Below are positions 8,024 to 15,756 of a stretch of 22,428 nt of DNA, piece after piece. The notes below the pieces were generated by a model, which was not told the DNA's origin, searched no databases, and worked only from the letters and a program-made list of their open reading frames with translations. The DNA is taken from contig CAYRHS010000034.1 of the NCBI GenBank assembly GCA_964424125.1, positions 1 to 22,428 of the forward strand, written 5' to 3'. Positions within the stretch are counted from its first letter, which is position 1; each line of letters starts with the position of its first letter. The DNA comes from CAYRHS01 sp964424125 (GTDB lineage: Bacteria > Actinomycetota > Acidimicrobiia > IMCC26256 > JAOSJL01). The position numbers and the translations under genes were made by a program.

Positions 8024-8034
8024 GCCCTACATAA
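8008..8034 (+). promoter_or_regulatory. direct repeat CCWACATAA, candidate TetR operator
   Basis: CCAACATAA (8008-8016) and CCTACATAA (8026-8034) repeat with an 18-base period, bracketing the predicted -10 box. The right arms continue similarly (ATAGG and GTGG). TetR proteins often bind pairs of half-sites over their own promoter, so autoregulation is plausible, but the repeat is direct, not a clean palindrome. Confidence 0.35.
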
Positions 8035-8082
8035 GTGGTCCTCCGGATTCCGGACGGCCTCGGGAGTCTTCCGGAAGGCAGC

Positions 8083-8688
8083 GTGGCACGAACCCAGGAG
8101 GAGCGGAAGGCCGAGACGCGTGATCGGCTCGTGAGTGCCGCGGCCGATCTCTTCGCGCGCAAGGGCTTTCACGCCACCTCGACCGATGCTGTGGCCGACG
8201 CCGCCGACCGCACGTCGGGCGCCGTCTACTCCCACTTCGGGGGCAAGGAAGGGCTGCTGCTCGCGGTGGTCGAGGCGTGGAAGGAAGCAACGGCCGCCGA
8301 GACCGAAGGGGCGTTGCTGGCCGCGTCCGGCCACGGAGCGCGCCTCGAAGCACTCTGGGACACCGTGGCCGACCCGCCCGAGGAACGGGGCGGCGACGCG
8401 TGGATGCTGCTGGAACACGAGCTGTGGCTCTTCGCGGCGCGCAACCCCGAGGTGGCGGCCGGCCTGGCCGATCGGTACGCGGGTGCGCGCCGCGCGATGG
8501 GGGTCGCGTTCGAGCAGTGGGCGCACGATGCGGGCGTGGAGCTGGACGTACCGGGCGAGCAGCTCGCGGTGCTCGTGCTCGCCCTCCTGTTCGGGCTGGA
8601 GATGCAGCGGCGCGTCGACCCGCCGGCCGTCCCCGACGAGCTCGCGGTCCACGGTCTCGGAACACTCATGGGCATCGAGGAGGACTGA
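8083..8688 (+). CDS. TetR/AcrR family transcriptional regulator
   Basis: A 201-residue TetR-family regulator. The N-terminal DNA-binding domain has the recognisable helix-turn-helix ending TSGAVYSHFGGKE at about 44-56. The C-terminal ligand domain is helical and divergent, typical of regulators responding to lipophilic compounds or acyl-CoAs. I start at GTG 8083 because GGAAGG lies just upstream and the family core begins a few residues later; an in-frame GTG at 8035 would add 16 unlikely residues. The P450 gene begins directly after its stop (TGA then GTG), with the P450 ribosome-binding site inside the TetR gene, so it most likely controls the P450 and the flavoprotein gene behind it. The ligand is unknown. 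Confidence 0.92.
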   Translation: MARTQEERKAETRDRLVSAAADLFARKGFHATSTDAVADAADRTSGAVYSHFGGKEGLLLAVVEAWKEATAAETEGALLAASGHGARLEALWDTVADPPEERGGDAWMLLEHELWLFAARNPEVAAGLADRYAGARRAMGVAFEQWAHDAGVELDVPGEQLAVLVLALLFGLEMQRRVDPPAVPDELAVHGLGTLMGIEED

Positions 8689-9912
8689 GTGGTGCAGCTT
8701 TCCGAAGTGAACCTGTTGGCCGACACCTGGGCGCGCGAGGTACCACACGAGATGTTCTCGGTGCTCCGCCGTGAGGCGCCCGTCTTCCGCCACGAGCACC
8801 CGGATGCCGAAGACTTCTGGGCCATCACGAAGTACGACGACGTCCGCGAGGCGAGTCGGGACCACGAGACGTTCTCGACCGAGCTCGGTTCGGTGTTCGT
8901 CGAGGACATGGACGAGGACGCGCTGGCGATGACACGCCTGACGATCCTCAACATGGACCCGCCGAAGCACAACCGGCAGCGCAAGCTCGTGAGCTACGGG
9001 TTCACGCCCCGGATGATCGACTCGCTGCACGCGGGGATCAGGGAGCGCGCCCGACTCATCGTCGATGAGGTGTGCGAGCGCGGCGAGTGCGAGTTCGTGG
9101 AGGACGTGGCGGCCGAGCTCCCGCTCCAGGTGATCTGCGAGATGATCGGCGTCCCAGAGGAGGATCGTCACCTCGTCTTCGAGTGGAGCAACAAGCTCGT
9201 CGGGAGCCAGGACCCCGACTTCCAGGCGACCCCCGAGGACGGCGAGGTCGCCGCCGCCCAGATCTTCGACTACTGCGGTGCGATCGCCGCGCAACGGCGT
9301 GCCGAGCCCCGCGACGACATCATGACCGCGCTCGTGCAGGCCGAGGTCGACGGCGACCGGCTGACCGACGACGAGCTCAAGATGTTCTTCGTCACGCTGG
9401 CGGTGGCGGGCAACGAGACGACGCGCAACCTCATCGCGCACAGCATGCTCGCGCTCATCGAGAACCCGGATGCTCACCGTGAGCTCGTCGCCGACCCCGA
9501 GCTGCTGCCGAGTGCAGTCGAGGAGATGCTGCGGTGGGGGACGAGCATCCACAACTTCCGGCGCACCGTGACCCGCGAGACGAGGATCCGCGATCAGGTG
9601 ATCGGCGAGGGCGAGAAGGTGATCATGTACTACCTCTCGGCCAACCGGGACGAGGACGTCTTCGACGCCCCGCACCGCTTCGACGTCCGCCGGGACCCCA
9701 ACCCGCACATGGCCTTCGGCGGTGGCGGCGTCCACTTCTGCCTCGGCGCCAACCTCGCGCGCCTCGAGATCCGCGTCATCATGGATGAGCTGGTGCGGCG
9801 GCTCCCCGACATCGAGCTGGCCGGGCCGGTCCGGCGCATGCGCTCGGACTTCATCAACGGGATCAAGCACATGCCGGTGGCCTTCACGCCGGCACCGGTG
9901 GCGGCAGGCTGA
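8689..9912 (+). CDS. cytochrome P450 (CYP124/125/142-like)
   Basis: A 407-residue soluble bacterial P450 monooxygenase. It shows the I-helix oxygen-activation motif AGNETT (A240-T245), the ExxR of helix K in VEEMLRW, and the haem-binding loop FGGGGVHFCLGANLA with the cysteine ligand C351. The sequences LNMDPPKHNRQRKLVSYGFTP (abridged: NMDPPKH through GFTP) and FRRT resemble the CYP124/125/142 group of mycobacteria, which hydroxylate terminal carbons of sterol side chains or branched lipids. AGGAGG at 8678-8683 sits five bases before GTG 8689; GTG 8692 is an alternative. No ferredoxin gene is adjacent, so electron partners must be elsewhere. The TetR gene precedes it and a flavoprotein follows. 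The family is certain; the substrate is inferred only from resemblance. Confidence 0.95.
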   Translation: MVQLSEVNLLADTWAREVPHEMFSVLRREAPVFRHEHPDAEDFWAITKYDDVREASRDHETFSTELGSVFVEDMDEDALAMTRLTILNMDPPKHNRQRKLVSYGFTPRMIDSLHAGIRERARLIVDEVCERGECEFVEDVAAELPLQVICEMIGVPEEDRHLVFEWSNKLVGSQDPDFQATPEDGEVAAAQIFDYCGAIAAQRRAEPRDDIMTALVQAEVDGDRLTDDELKMFFVTLAVAGNETTRNLIAHSMLALIENPDAHRELVADPELLPSAVEEMLRWGTSIHNFRRTVTRETRIRDQVIGEGEKVIMYYLSANRDEDVFDAPHRFDVRRDPNPHMAFGGGGVHFCLGANLARLEIRVIMDELVRRLPDIELAGPVRRMRSDFINGIKHMPVAFTPAPVAAG

Positions 9913-9942
9913 CGCCGCCGCAGAGCACGAGAGGACAGGTTC

Positions 9943-11073
9943 ATGCGCACCGAGGTCTGTGACCGGCTCGGGATCGAGCTGCCGATCTTCGCCTTCAGCC
10001 ACTGCCGCGACGTCGTCGCCGAGGTGAGCAAGGCCGGCGGGCTAGGCGTGCTCGGCGCGGTGGGCTTCCCCCCGGAGCAGCTCGCGGTCGAGCTCGACTG
10101 GATCGACGAGCACTGCGGCGGTCGACCGTACGGCGTCGACACCGTCATCCCCGGCAAGTACGAGGGGATGGGAGAGCTCGACGTCGAGAAGCTCGAGGCC
10201 GATCTCCTCGCCGCGGTTCCCGAGGAGCACCGCCGCTTCGCCGACAAGCTCCTCGAGGAGCACGGCGTGCCCAAGCTGCCCGCCGACGAGGCGCCGGTGA
10301 ACCAGCTGCTGGGCTGGACGGCCGCGACCGCCGCGCCCCAGATCGAGATCGCGCTGAAGCACGACAACGTGCGCCTCATCGCCAACGCCCTCGGCACGCC
10401 CCCTGCCGACGTGCTCGCAGAGATCCACGACTCCGGCCGGCTGGTGGCGGCGCTCTCCGGCGCGGCCAAGCACGCCCGGGCCCACGTCGACGCGGGCGTC
10501 GATATCGTGATCGCCCAGGGCACCGAGGGTGGCGGTCACACGGGTGACGTCGGCAGCATGGTGCTCTGGCCCGAGGTGATCGACGCGGTGGCGCCGACCC
10601 CGGTGCTCGCCGCCGGGGGGATCGGCACTGGGCGGCAGATGGCCGCCGCGCTCGCGATGGGCGCCCAGGGTGTGTGGACGGGGTCGCTGTGGCTGACCGT
10701 GGAGGAGGCGGACACTCCGCCCGCGCAGATGGATTCGTACCTCGCTGCGACGAGCCGCGACACGATCCGCTCCCGTGCTTGGACGGGCAAGCCCGCCCGG
10801 ATGCTGCGCAACGACTGGACCGCGGCCTGGGAGCGCGAGGACACACCCGACCCGCTGGGGATGCCGCTCCAGTTCATGGTCACCGCCGACGCCGTGGCCC
10901 GCGGCCACCGCTACTCGGAGCAGGCGAAGCAGGTGATGTTCAATCCCGCGGGTCAGATCATCGGCCGGTTCGATCGCGTCCGGCGCGTGAAGGACGTGAT
11001 CTACGACATGGTCGAGGAGTGCATCGAGGCGAGCGAGCGCCTGAGCAGGCTCATGGAGGACTCCGGGACCTGA
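9943..11073 (+). CDS. nitronate monooxygenase-family FMN oxidoreductase
   Basis: A 376-residue TIM-barrel flavoprotein of the nitronate monooxygenase/2-nitropropane dioxygenase family. It has the N-terminal FAFSHCRDVVAEVSKAGGLG, the glycine-rich phosphate loop AQGTEGGGHTG and the second FMN loop LAAGGIGTGRQ. The sequence recalls the mycobacterial Rv1533 group, and more distantly IpdC, a flavoprotein of steroid C/D-ring breakdown. Many proteins named nitronate monooxygenase actually reduce or oxidise CoA thioesters, so the literal activity should not be assumed. ATG 9943 is preceded by GAGAGGAC at a usual distance. It follows the P450 by 30 bases and shares its transcript, suggesting that both act on the same lipid-like substrate. 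Confidence 0.9.
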   Translation: MRTEVCDRLGIELPIFAFSHCRDVVAEVSKAGGLGVLGAVGFPPEQLAVELDWIDEHCGGRPYGVDTVIPGKYEGMGELDVEKLEADLLAAVPEEHRRFADKLLEEHGVPKLPADEAPVNQLLGWTAATAAPQIEIALKHDNVRLIANALGTPPADVLAEIHDSGRLVAALSGAAKHARAHVDAGVDIVIAQGTEGGGHTGDVGSMVLWPEVIDAVAPTPVLAAGGIGTGRQMAAALAMGAQGVWTGSLWLTVEEADTPPAQMDSYLAATSRDTIRSRAWTGKPARMLRNDWTAAWEREDTPDPLGMPLQFMVTADAVARGHRYSEQAKQVMFNPAGQIIGRFDRVRRVKDVIYDMVEECIEASERLSRLMEDSGT

Positions 11074-11101
11074 GCGCCGGGCTCGTGCGCCCGAGCCGGC
11101 C

Positions 11102-12064
11102 TTGATCCGCGGGCGTCTCGCCCTCGCCACCGCCGCGTTCTTCTTCGGCGCGACGTTCGTCGTCGTCAAGGACGCGGTCGAAGACCTCACCCCCACCGCG
11201 TTTCTCGCACTGCGTTTCACCGTCGGCGCGCTGGTGCTCCTTCCCTTCGCACCCGTCCGTTCGAACGTGGCCGATGGACCCGATCGGGGCTGGCGGCCCA
11301 TCGCCCTCGTCGGGAGCGTCGTCGGCGTAGTCCTCGGGCTCGGCTACCTGCTCCAAACGGCCGGGCTCCAGTTCACGTCCGCGTCGACGTCCGCGTTCAT
11401 CACCGGGCTCCTCGTCGCGTTTACGCCTCTCCTCGCGGCGATCTTCCTCCGGGTTCGCCTCACGTTCATGACCGCGGCGGGCATCGTGCTCGCCATCGTC
11501 GGACTGTTCGCGCTCACCGGAGGACCCACGTCGTTCAACCGGGGCGACCTGCTCACCCTCGGCTGCGCGGTGGCGTTTGCTGGCCACATCGTGTTGCTCG
11601 ACCGCTTCGCCGTCCACTTCCCGGTCGTGCGGTTCACCGCGTTGCAGCTCGCCGTGGTCGCGGCCGGCGCCGCCCTGCTCGTCCCCGTCACCGGGATCGG
11701 GGAGGTGACGGCCCGTGCAGTCGGCGCGGCGGTGGCGACCGGGATCTTCGCTTCCGCGCTCACCTTCGCGCTCCAGGTCGCGGGCCAGCGCGTCGTCCCC
11801 GCGTCACGGGCCGCGCTGTGGCTCCTGCTCGAGCCGATCTTCGCGGCGATCATCGGCTACGCCGTCGGCGAGCGCCTCGGCGCCGCCGGCTTCGTCGGCG
11901 CCGCGCTCATCCTCGCCGGCACCGCCCTCACCGAGCGCGGCGCGTTCCGTGGCCCCTCGGCGAGGCCTACGCAGCCTCGTGGAGTGCGCGGGCGGTGGGG
12001 GAGCGCTCGACCTCGTCCTTGGCGGGGAAGGTACGGAGCACGTGGTCGGCGAGGTGGACCGTGA
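11102..12064 (+). CDS. EamA/DMT-family transporter
   Basis: An integral membrane protein of the drug/metabolite transporter (EamA) type with two repeats of about five hydrophobic helices each. The first begins LALATAAFFFGATFVVVKD, and the second begins after residue 140 and ends with the conserved WLLLEPIFAAIIGY and a final helix near residue 275. Substrates of this family range from amino acids to metabolites and cannot be read here. The start is TTG 11102, with a stop 28 bases upstream in the flavoprotein gene. The last 35-40 residues are an Arg/Gly/Pro-rich tail read antisense to the hydroxylase gene on the other strand; the overlap is 98 bases. The tail may be real, or the true stop may be hidden by an indel near 11945. 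Confidence 0.88.
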   Translation: MIRGRLALATAAFFFGATFVVVKDAVEDLTPTAFLALRFTVGALVLLPFAPVRSNVADGPDRGWRPIALVGSVVGVVLGLGYLLQTAGLQFTSASTSAFITGLLVAFTPLLAAIFLRVRLTFMTAAGIVLAIVGLFALTGGPTSFNRGDLLTLGCAVAFAGHIVLLDRFAVHFPVVRFTALQLAVVAAGAALLVPVTGIGEVTARAVGAAVATGIFASALTFALQVAGQRVVPASRAALWLLLEPIFAAIIGYAVGERLGAAGFVGAALILAGTALTERGAFRGPSARPTQPRGVRGRWGSARPRPWRGRYGARGRRGGP

Positions 12065-12632
12065 CGCCGAACCAGTAGTGCTCGTTGCGGTAGTGGTGGA
12101 GCCGGTGGGCCCGCCAAACGTAGCGGTAGTAACGGCCGCGGGGCCGGTAACTCGTGTGGATCAGGTAGTGGGTCCACTCGTAGGTGAGCAGCATCGCCAG
12201 GCCCGTCACGATCGCCGTCATGCCCAGGCTAAGCGTCGGGAGCAACAGCAGGAACGCCGCGCCGTAGACCACCGCCCCGCGCAGCAGCACGGGAATCGGG
12301 ACGAAGACGAGGCGCAGCTCGCGGGGGTCCCGATGGTGGGCGCGGTGCTCACGAGCCGCGAGCGGGTCGACCTGCCGGCCGGAGACGGTCCGGGGCCGGA
12401 AGTGGAGCAGAAAGACGTGGATCACCCACTCGGTGAAGGGCTGCACGGCGAGGATCGCGGCCACGATGACCAGGTCCCAGAAACGCCAGCCGCCGAGCGC
12501 GAGGCGAGCGGCGAGCGCGACGACCAACGACGCGGCGATGAGGCGGGGGCTCGTCCAACGCCAGAACTTGCTCGCCGCCTGCCGGAGTCCGAGGGTTGCC
12601 CCCCGAGTGATGTCCGTGGCGGGAGCGGTCAT
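11967..12632 (-). CDS. fatty acid hydroxylase/sterol desaturase superfamily membrane protein
   Basis: A 221-residue membrane di-iron oxygenase of the fatty acid hydroxylase superfamily. Histidine clusters are complete and in the expected order: HVFLLH (72-77), HRAHH (96-100), HYLIH (155-159) and HRLHH (176-180), with H185 nearby. Hydrophobic segments at about 31-48, 52-70, 112-132 and 137-152 place the iron site at the cytoplasmic face. Related enzymes hydroxylate or desaturate sterols, carotenoids (CrtZ-like) or fatty acids. The ATG at 12632 overlaps the TGA of the FadR-type regulator (ATGA), so translation is coupled and control by that regulator is likely. Its 3' end overlaps the EamA gene by 98 bases on the opposite strand. 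The substrate is undetermined. Confidence 0.9.
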   Translation of the reverse strand: MTAPATDITRGATLGLRQAASKFWRWTSPRLIAASLVVALAARLALGGWRFWDLVIVAAILAVQPFTEWVIHVFLLHFRPRTVSGRQVDPLAAREHRAHHRDPRELRLVFVPIPVLLRGAVVYGAAFLLLLPTLSLGMTAIVTGLAMLLTYEWTHYLIHTSYRPRGRYYRYVWRAHRLHHYRNEHYWFGVTVHLADHVLRTFPAKDEVERSPTARALHEAA

Positions 12633-13372
12633 CGCGAGTGGGTGACAGCCGCGGGCGGGAGCGCGTCGAGCACGGCGTTCACTGCGTCCGTGCCCCGACG
12701 GAGCACCGACGCAGCCGCGGCTGCGGCCACGTCGGGGTCGTGGGCGCCAACGGCCGTGGCGATGTCTTCGTGCCCGTCGATGTCGCGCAACTCGTCGGCG
12801 AGGACCTCCGTCATCAGCGGCGCGATCGGCTCGTAGGTCTCCCGCAGCGAGTTGAACGCGAGCCGGTAGGCGATGTTGTCGGCCCCGTCGACGAGCCGAT
12901 CCCAGAACAGGGTCTGTTCGGAGGCGAGCGCGGAGAGATCGTGGGTCAGCTCCCGCATGGCGGAGACGATCCGGACGAGCTCGAGCGCCTCGTCGGGTGT
13001 GGCGCGCTGAGCGCAGTGGCGGGCGACGTCGGGGCCGAGGACAGCGCGCAGCTCCACGATGGACCGCGCCACACCGACGTCGACGGACCCATCCACGCGG
13101 ATCAGCAGTCGCGGGAGGAGGGCGAGGCCCCCGCCCCGGTGCGGGTCCCGGATCCGGGTGGGGCCCCCGTGGCTGATCTCGACCAGGCCGGCCGCGGAAA
13201 GGCGCTGGAGCGCCTCCCGCACCGCCTGGCGGTTCACGCCCAGCGTCTCGGCCAGTGCGCGCTCGGCCGGCAACGAGCTGCCCGGTTCGAGGCTTCCCGC
13301 CAGGATCTCGTCGGTGAGCTGCTCGAACACCTCGTCGGTTACCGAACGCCGTCGAACGGGTCGAAGGTTCAC
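12629..13372 (-). CDS. GntR/FadR-family transcriptional regulator
   Basis: A 247-residue regulator with an N-terminal winged helix (about 10-75, including LPAERALAETLGVNRQAV) and an all-helical C-terminal effector domain of the FCD/FadR type. The histidine usually found in FH..L of metal-binding FCD domains is replaced by tryptophan (LFWDRLV). This points to the non-metal, acyl-CoA-binding FadR-like style, though that is inference. GTG 13372 is preferred over GTG 13381 because TACGGT lies seven bases upstream of it. A near-perfect FadR-type operator lies about 38 bases upstream, suggesting autoregulation. The hydroxylase gene overlaps its stop codon, so lipid-responsive control of that enzyme is the simplest reading. 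Confidence 0.9.
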   Translation of the reverse strand: MNLRPVRRRSVTDEVFEQLTDEILAGSLEPGSSLPAERALAETLGVNRQAVREALQRLSAAGLVEISHGGPTRIRDPHRGGGLALLPRLLIRVDGSVDVGVARSIVELRAVLGPDVARHCAQRATPDEALELVRIVSAMRELTHDLSALASEQTLFWDRLVDGADNIAYRLAFNSLRETYEPIAPLMTEVLADELRDIDGHEDIATAVGAHDPDVAAAAAASVLRRGTDAVNAVLDALPPAAVTHSR

Positions 13373-13379
13373 GGGTGGC

Positions 13380-13385
13380 ACCGTA
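13380..13385 (-). promoter_or_regulatory. leaderless-type -10 element for the FadR-type regulator
   Basis: TACGGT on the minus strand lies seven bases before GTG 13372, fitting the TAnnnT leaderless arrangement seen at three other unit heads. It decides between the two possible GTG starts. Confidence 0.4.
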
Positions 13386-13401
13386 GCTGACGCTCTGCGC
13401 G

Positions 13402-13420
13402 TGGTCCAGAGGTCCGACCA
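13402..13420. promoter_or_regulatory. candidate FadR/GntR-type operator
   Basis: AGGTCCGACCA (13410-13420) is one base from the palindrome TGGTCCGACCA, which fits the TGGTnnnACCA pattern bound by many FadR-type regulators. A further TGGTC at 13402-13406 forms an inverted repeat with GACCA at 13416-13420. It lies in the 67-base gap upstream of the regulator gene, near the expected -35 position, as a repressor site would. Confidence 0.45.
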
Positions 13421-13439
13421 GTTGGCGAATAACGTCGAT

Positions 13440-14468
13440 TCAGCGGATCCCGGGGTCGGCGCGCGCCCGGCCGGTGAGCGCCCGGCCGGTGAGCAGGCCG
13501 AGACCGCGCTGGAGGAACGCGAGCGCCGCGCCCCGCTGGTCGTCGGCGGCGAGGAGGTCCCGGTACGGGAGGTTGGCGCCGCCGAAGGCCGGGTCGGCGA
13601 AGAACTTCTCGTCGACGCCGTCGCTGGACCACGGGGCCACGTACAGGTAGGGCTCGGGATGGGCGGCGTCGCCGGGGGACGCACCGTACGAGCCCCGCTG
13701 GCCGGCCTCGGCGCGGCCGAGCTCGACCGCGGCGTCGAAGTGTTCGGCCCACAGCTGCACCCGCGACACGTCGTCCTCGGCCCGGCCGGAGCAGCGCAGC
13801 TCCTCGAGCACGGACGTGCCGAAGCCGAACCAGTCAGCCAGGAACGCCGCCGCGGCCGGATCGACGGCGAGCTCGTCGTCCGGGTCGTCGACGTCGGGCA
13901 CGTCGAAGTCAACGCCGGCATCGAGGTCGAGCGGTACGCCGACGAACTCCGCAGCCCGCCGGAGCGTCGAGATCGGCTCGGTCCGGACCTCCGTGCCCTG
14001 CTGTACGACGATGTCGGTTCCCTCCACGCGCACCTGGGTGTCGCCGCCGAAGAACGGCGTGCCGAACCCGCGGTAGGTCGAGCGGACCGCGATCTTGCCG
14101 TTTGCTGCCTTGCGAACCTGCGAGAGCACGTAGAAGGTCAGCAGGTTCAGGGCGCGCCGGGTCTCGACGAGCCGGGGCGGGACCTCCGGCAGACGCGGCC
14201 ACGCGCCCAGCCAGCGGGCGGCAGCGAACGGCGCGAGCTCGGGCCGCCGCGTGGCCAACTCGTCCCAGGTGACGTCACCGGAGGGGACGGGCGAGACGAG
14301 CGTAACGCCCGGGGCCGCGTCGCCGCGAGCGGTGGGGTCGTCTGCGTACCACTCTCCGTCGTCGACGGCAGGAGGGGAGGGTTCGAGGACGCGAGCCTCG
14401 AATCCCTCGCCGAGCACGGCGCGCGCCTCGGCGCGTGCGTTGCGGACGATCGGTGGGTCAGCGCTCAC
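13440..14468 (-). CDS. conserved-looking protein of unknown function
   Basis: I do not recognise this 342-residue protein. It has no signal peptide or membrane helix, is acidic, and has an ordered-looking core at about 85-180 (RRALNLLTFYVLSQ; STYRGFGTPFFGG) followed by a region rich in Asp and Ala and a C-terminal part with PYLYVAPWSS. The base composition and GC-rich third positions match its neighbours. The start is GTG 14468, preceded by a strong GGGAGGAG. It lies 66 bases after the amidohydrolase on the same strand, so it may be cotranscribed. Near the C-terminus a 15-base tandem duplication encodes LTGRA twice. Several aromatic and Gly-rich patches suggest a globular enzyme or binding protein; I assign no function. 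Confidence 0.72.
   Translation of the reverse strand: MSADPPIVRNARAEARAVLGEGFEARVLEPSPPAVDDGEWYADDPTARGDAAPGVTLVSPVPSGDVTWDELATRRPELAPFAAARWLGAWPRLPEVPPRLVETRRALNLLTFYVLSQVRKAANGKIAVRSTYRGFGTPFFGGDTQVRVEGTDIVVQQGTEVRTEPISTLRRAAEFVGVPLDLDAGVDFDVPDVDDPDDELAVDPAAAAFLADWFGFGTSVLEELRCSGRAEDDVSRVQLWAEHFDAAVELGRAEAGQRGSYGASPGDAAHPEPYLYVAPWSSDGVDEKFFADPAFGGANLPYRDLLAADDQRGAALAFLQRGLGLLTGRALTGRARADPGIR
13463..13492. repeat. 15-bp perfect tandem duplication within the unknown gene
   Basis: GCGCCCGGCCGGTGA occurs twice back to back (13463-13477 and 13478-13492). It is in frame and adds one extra five-residue LTGRA unit near the C-terminus of the 342-residue protein. Confidence 0.85.
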
Positions 14469-14534
14469 GGTGCTCCTCCCGGACGGCGTCTCGGGAGGGA
14501 ACCCGTACGGCGGTGCGCGTGTTCCGCGCCCGCC

Positions 14535-15710
14535 TCAGCCCTGATCCAGGCGGTAGAGCTCGACCGCGTTGTCGCGAGTCATCTGCTGCTTCTCGGCCGG
14601 GGGCACCCCGGCCATCGTCTCCTCGATGACACGGCGGCTGTAGGGCCAGTCGTGGCGGTGGTGCGGATAGTCGTTCGACCAGAGCAGGTTGTCGACGCCG
14701 ATCCAGTGGCGGTTCGCCATCGCGAACGGCTCCCGGATGAACGTTGCCTTCCAGTTGCGGTGGAAGTACTCGCTCGGCAGGAGCTTCAGCTTCGAGCCCG
14801 CCCAGACGCGGTTGCGCCACCAGTGGTCGTCCATGTGCTCGAGGAAGTTGGGGATCCACCCGGCCCCGCACTCGACCATGACCATCTGGAGCGCGGGGAA
14901 GCGGTCGAACATCTCCGAGTAGATGAAGCGCGACACGAAGTCGGACGCGCCCGCGATCGCCCCGCCCATCGCGGCCATCGTGATCCGGTCACCGCCGACC
15001 GCGGCGGCAGCCTTCTTGAACGAGCCCGGCTTCCGCTTGCCGGCCTGGCTGAGGCCGCTGTGGATGTGGACCGGAAGCTGCTCGGCTTCGGCCGCGGCCC
15101 AGAACGGGTCGTCGGCCTCGCTGAGCTTGGCGTTGCCCGACGGGAACGCGGAGATGATCACGCCGCGCGCGCCGAGCTGCTTCGCCTCCCGGAACGCGGC
15201 GAGCGAGCTGTCGATGTCGACGCCGGGGATCTGGTACATGCCGAGGAGCCGCGACGGATCGGCGGCGGAGAACTCCTCCTGCATCCACTGGTTGTAGGCG
15301 CCCACGCCCGCGAGGTGGTAGGCGTCGTCCTCCTGGGCCATGAACGCGCCCATGGTGCGCTGCGAGGGATAGAGCACCTCGGCGTCGATGCCGTCGATGT
15401 CCTGTTCGACGAGACGTTCCTTGCCGTCGTACGCGCCCTTGCGGATCTCGTCGTAGCTGGATCCGTACCACTCGTTGTCCTCGTAGCGCTTGCCCCACTC
15501 GCCACGGTTGGTGACCAGGCCGAGCGCCATCGGCGGCGCGCCGGGCACGAGCTCCCAGGCGTCGCCGCCCTTCGGGTCCTTCACGAGCTTCGGCATCCGG
15601 TCGTGGAACTCGGCCGGGAGGTACCGCTGCCACATATCGGGCGGCTCGACCACGTGGCCGTCGGCCGAGACGATGCGGTAGCGGGGTGTCGACGGGGATG
15701 CCTGGGTCAT
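14535..15710 (-). CDS. amidohydrolase 2 family metal-dependent hydrolase
   Basis: A 391-residue TIM-barrel hydrolase of the amidohydrolase-2 (ACMSD-like) group. Metal and catalytic residues visible are SADGHVVEP near the start (D17, H19), HIHSG (H215, H217) and SNDYPHHRHDWP with D347. Family members decarboxylate or hydrolyse ring or amide substrates, and relatives are abundant in lipid- and aromatic-degrading actinobacteria. The start is ATG 15710, preceded by GAGGAG and 46 bases from the end of pncB. The reading frame stays open upstream, but that part is antisense to pncB and has no family features. Its position after NAD salvage genes is probably fortuitous, though a role in a nicotinate or tryptophan-like pathway cannot be excluded. 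Confidence 0.92.
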   Translation of the reverse strand: MTQASPSTPRYRIVSADGHVVEPPDMWQRYLPAEFHDRMPKLVKDPKGGDAWELVPGAPPMALGLVTNRGEWGKRYEDNEWYGSSYDEIRKGAYDGKERLVEQDIDGIDAEVLYPSQRTMGAFMAQEDDAYHLAGVGAYNQWMQEEFSAADPSRLLGMYQIPGVDIDSSLAAFREAKQLGARGVIISAFPSGNAKLSEADDPFWAAAEAEQLPVHIHSGLSQAGKRKPGSFKKAAAAVGGDRITMAAMGGAIAGASDFVSRFIYSEMFDRFPALQMVMVECGAGWIPNFLEHMDDHWWRNRVWAGSKLKLLPSEYFHRNWKATFIREPFAMANRHWIGVDNLLWSNDYPHHRHDWPYSRRVIEETMAGVPPAEKQQMTRDNAVELYRLDQG

Positions 15711-15756
15711 GGGGCGCGCTCCTCGCTGGGCTCGCCCCCAGAATATGACGCGCGTG

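Noticed and set aside
8035..8082. Upstream GTG start for the TetR gene
   Set aside because: It would add 16 atypical residues and lies only 11 bases after the -10 box, not the 6-8 of leaderless starts; GTG 8083 has GGAAGG upstream.
7552..10002. 816-codon minus-strand open frame
   Set aside because: It runs antisense through the P450 and TetR genes; long antisense frames are expected in very GC-rich DNA, and its composition is non-protein-like.
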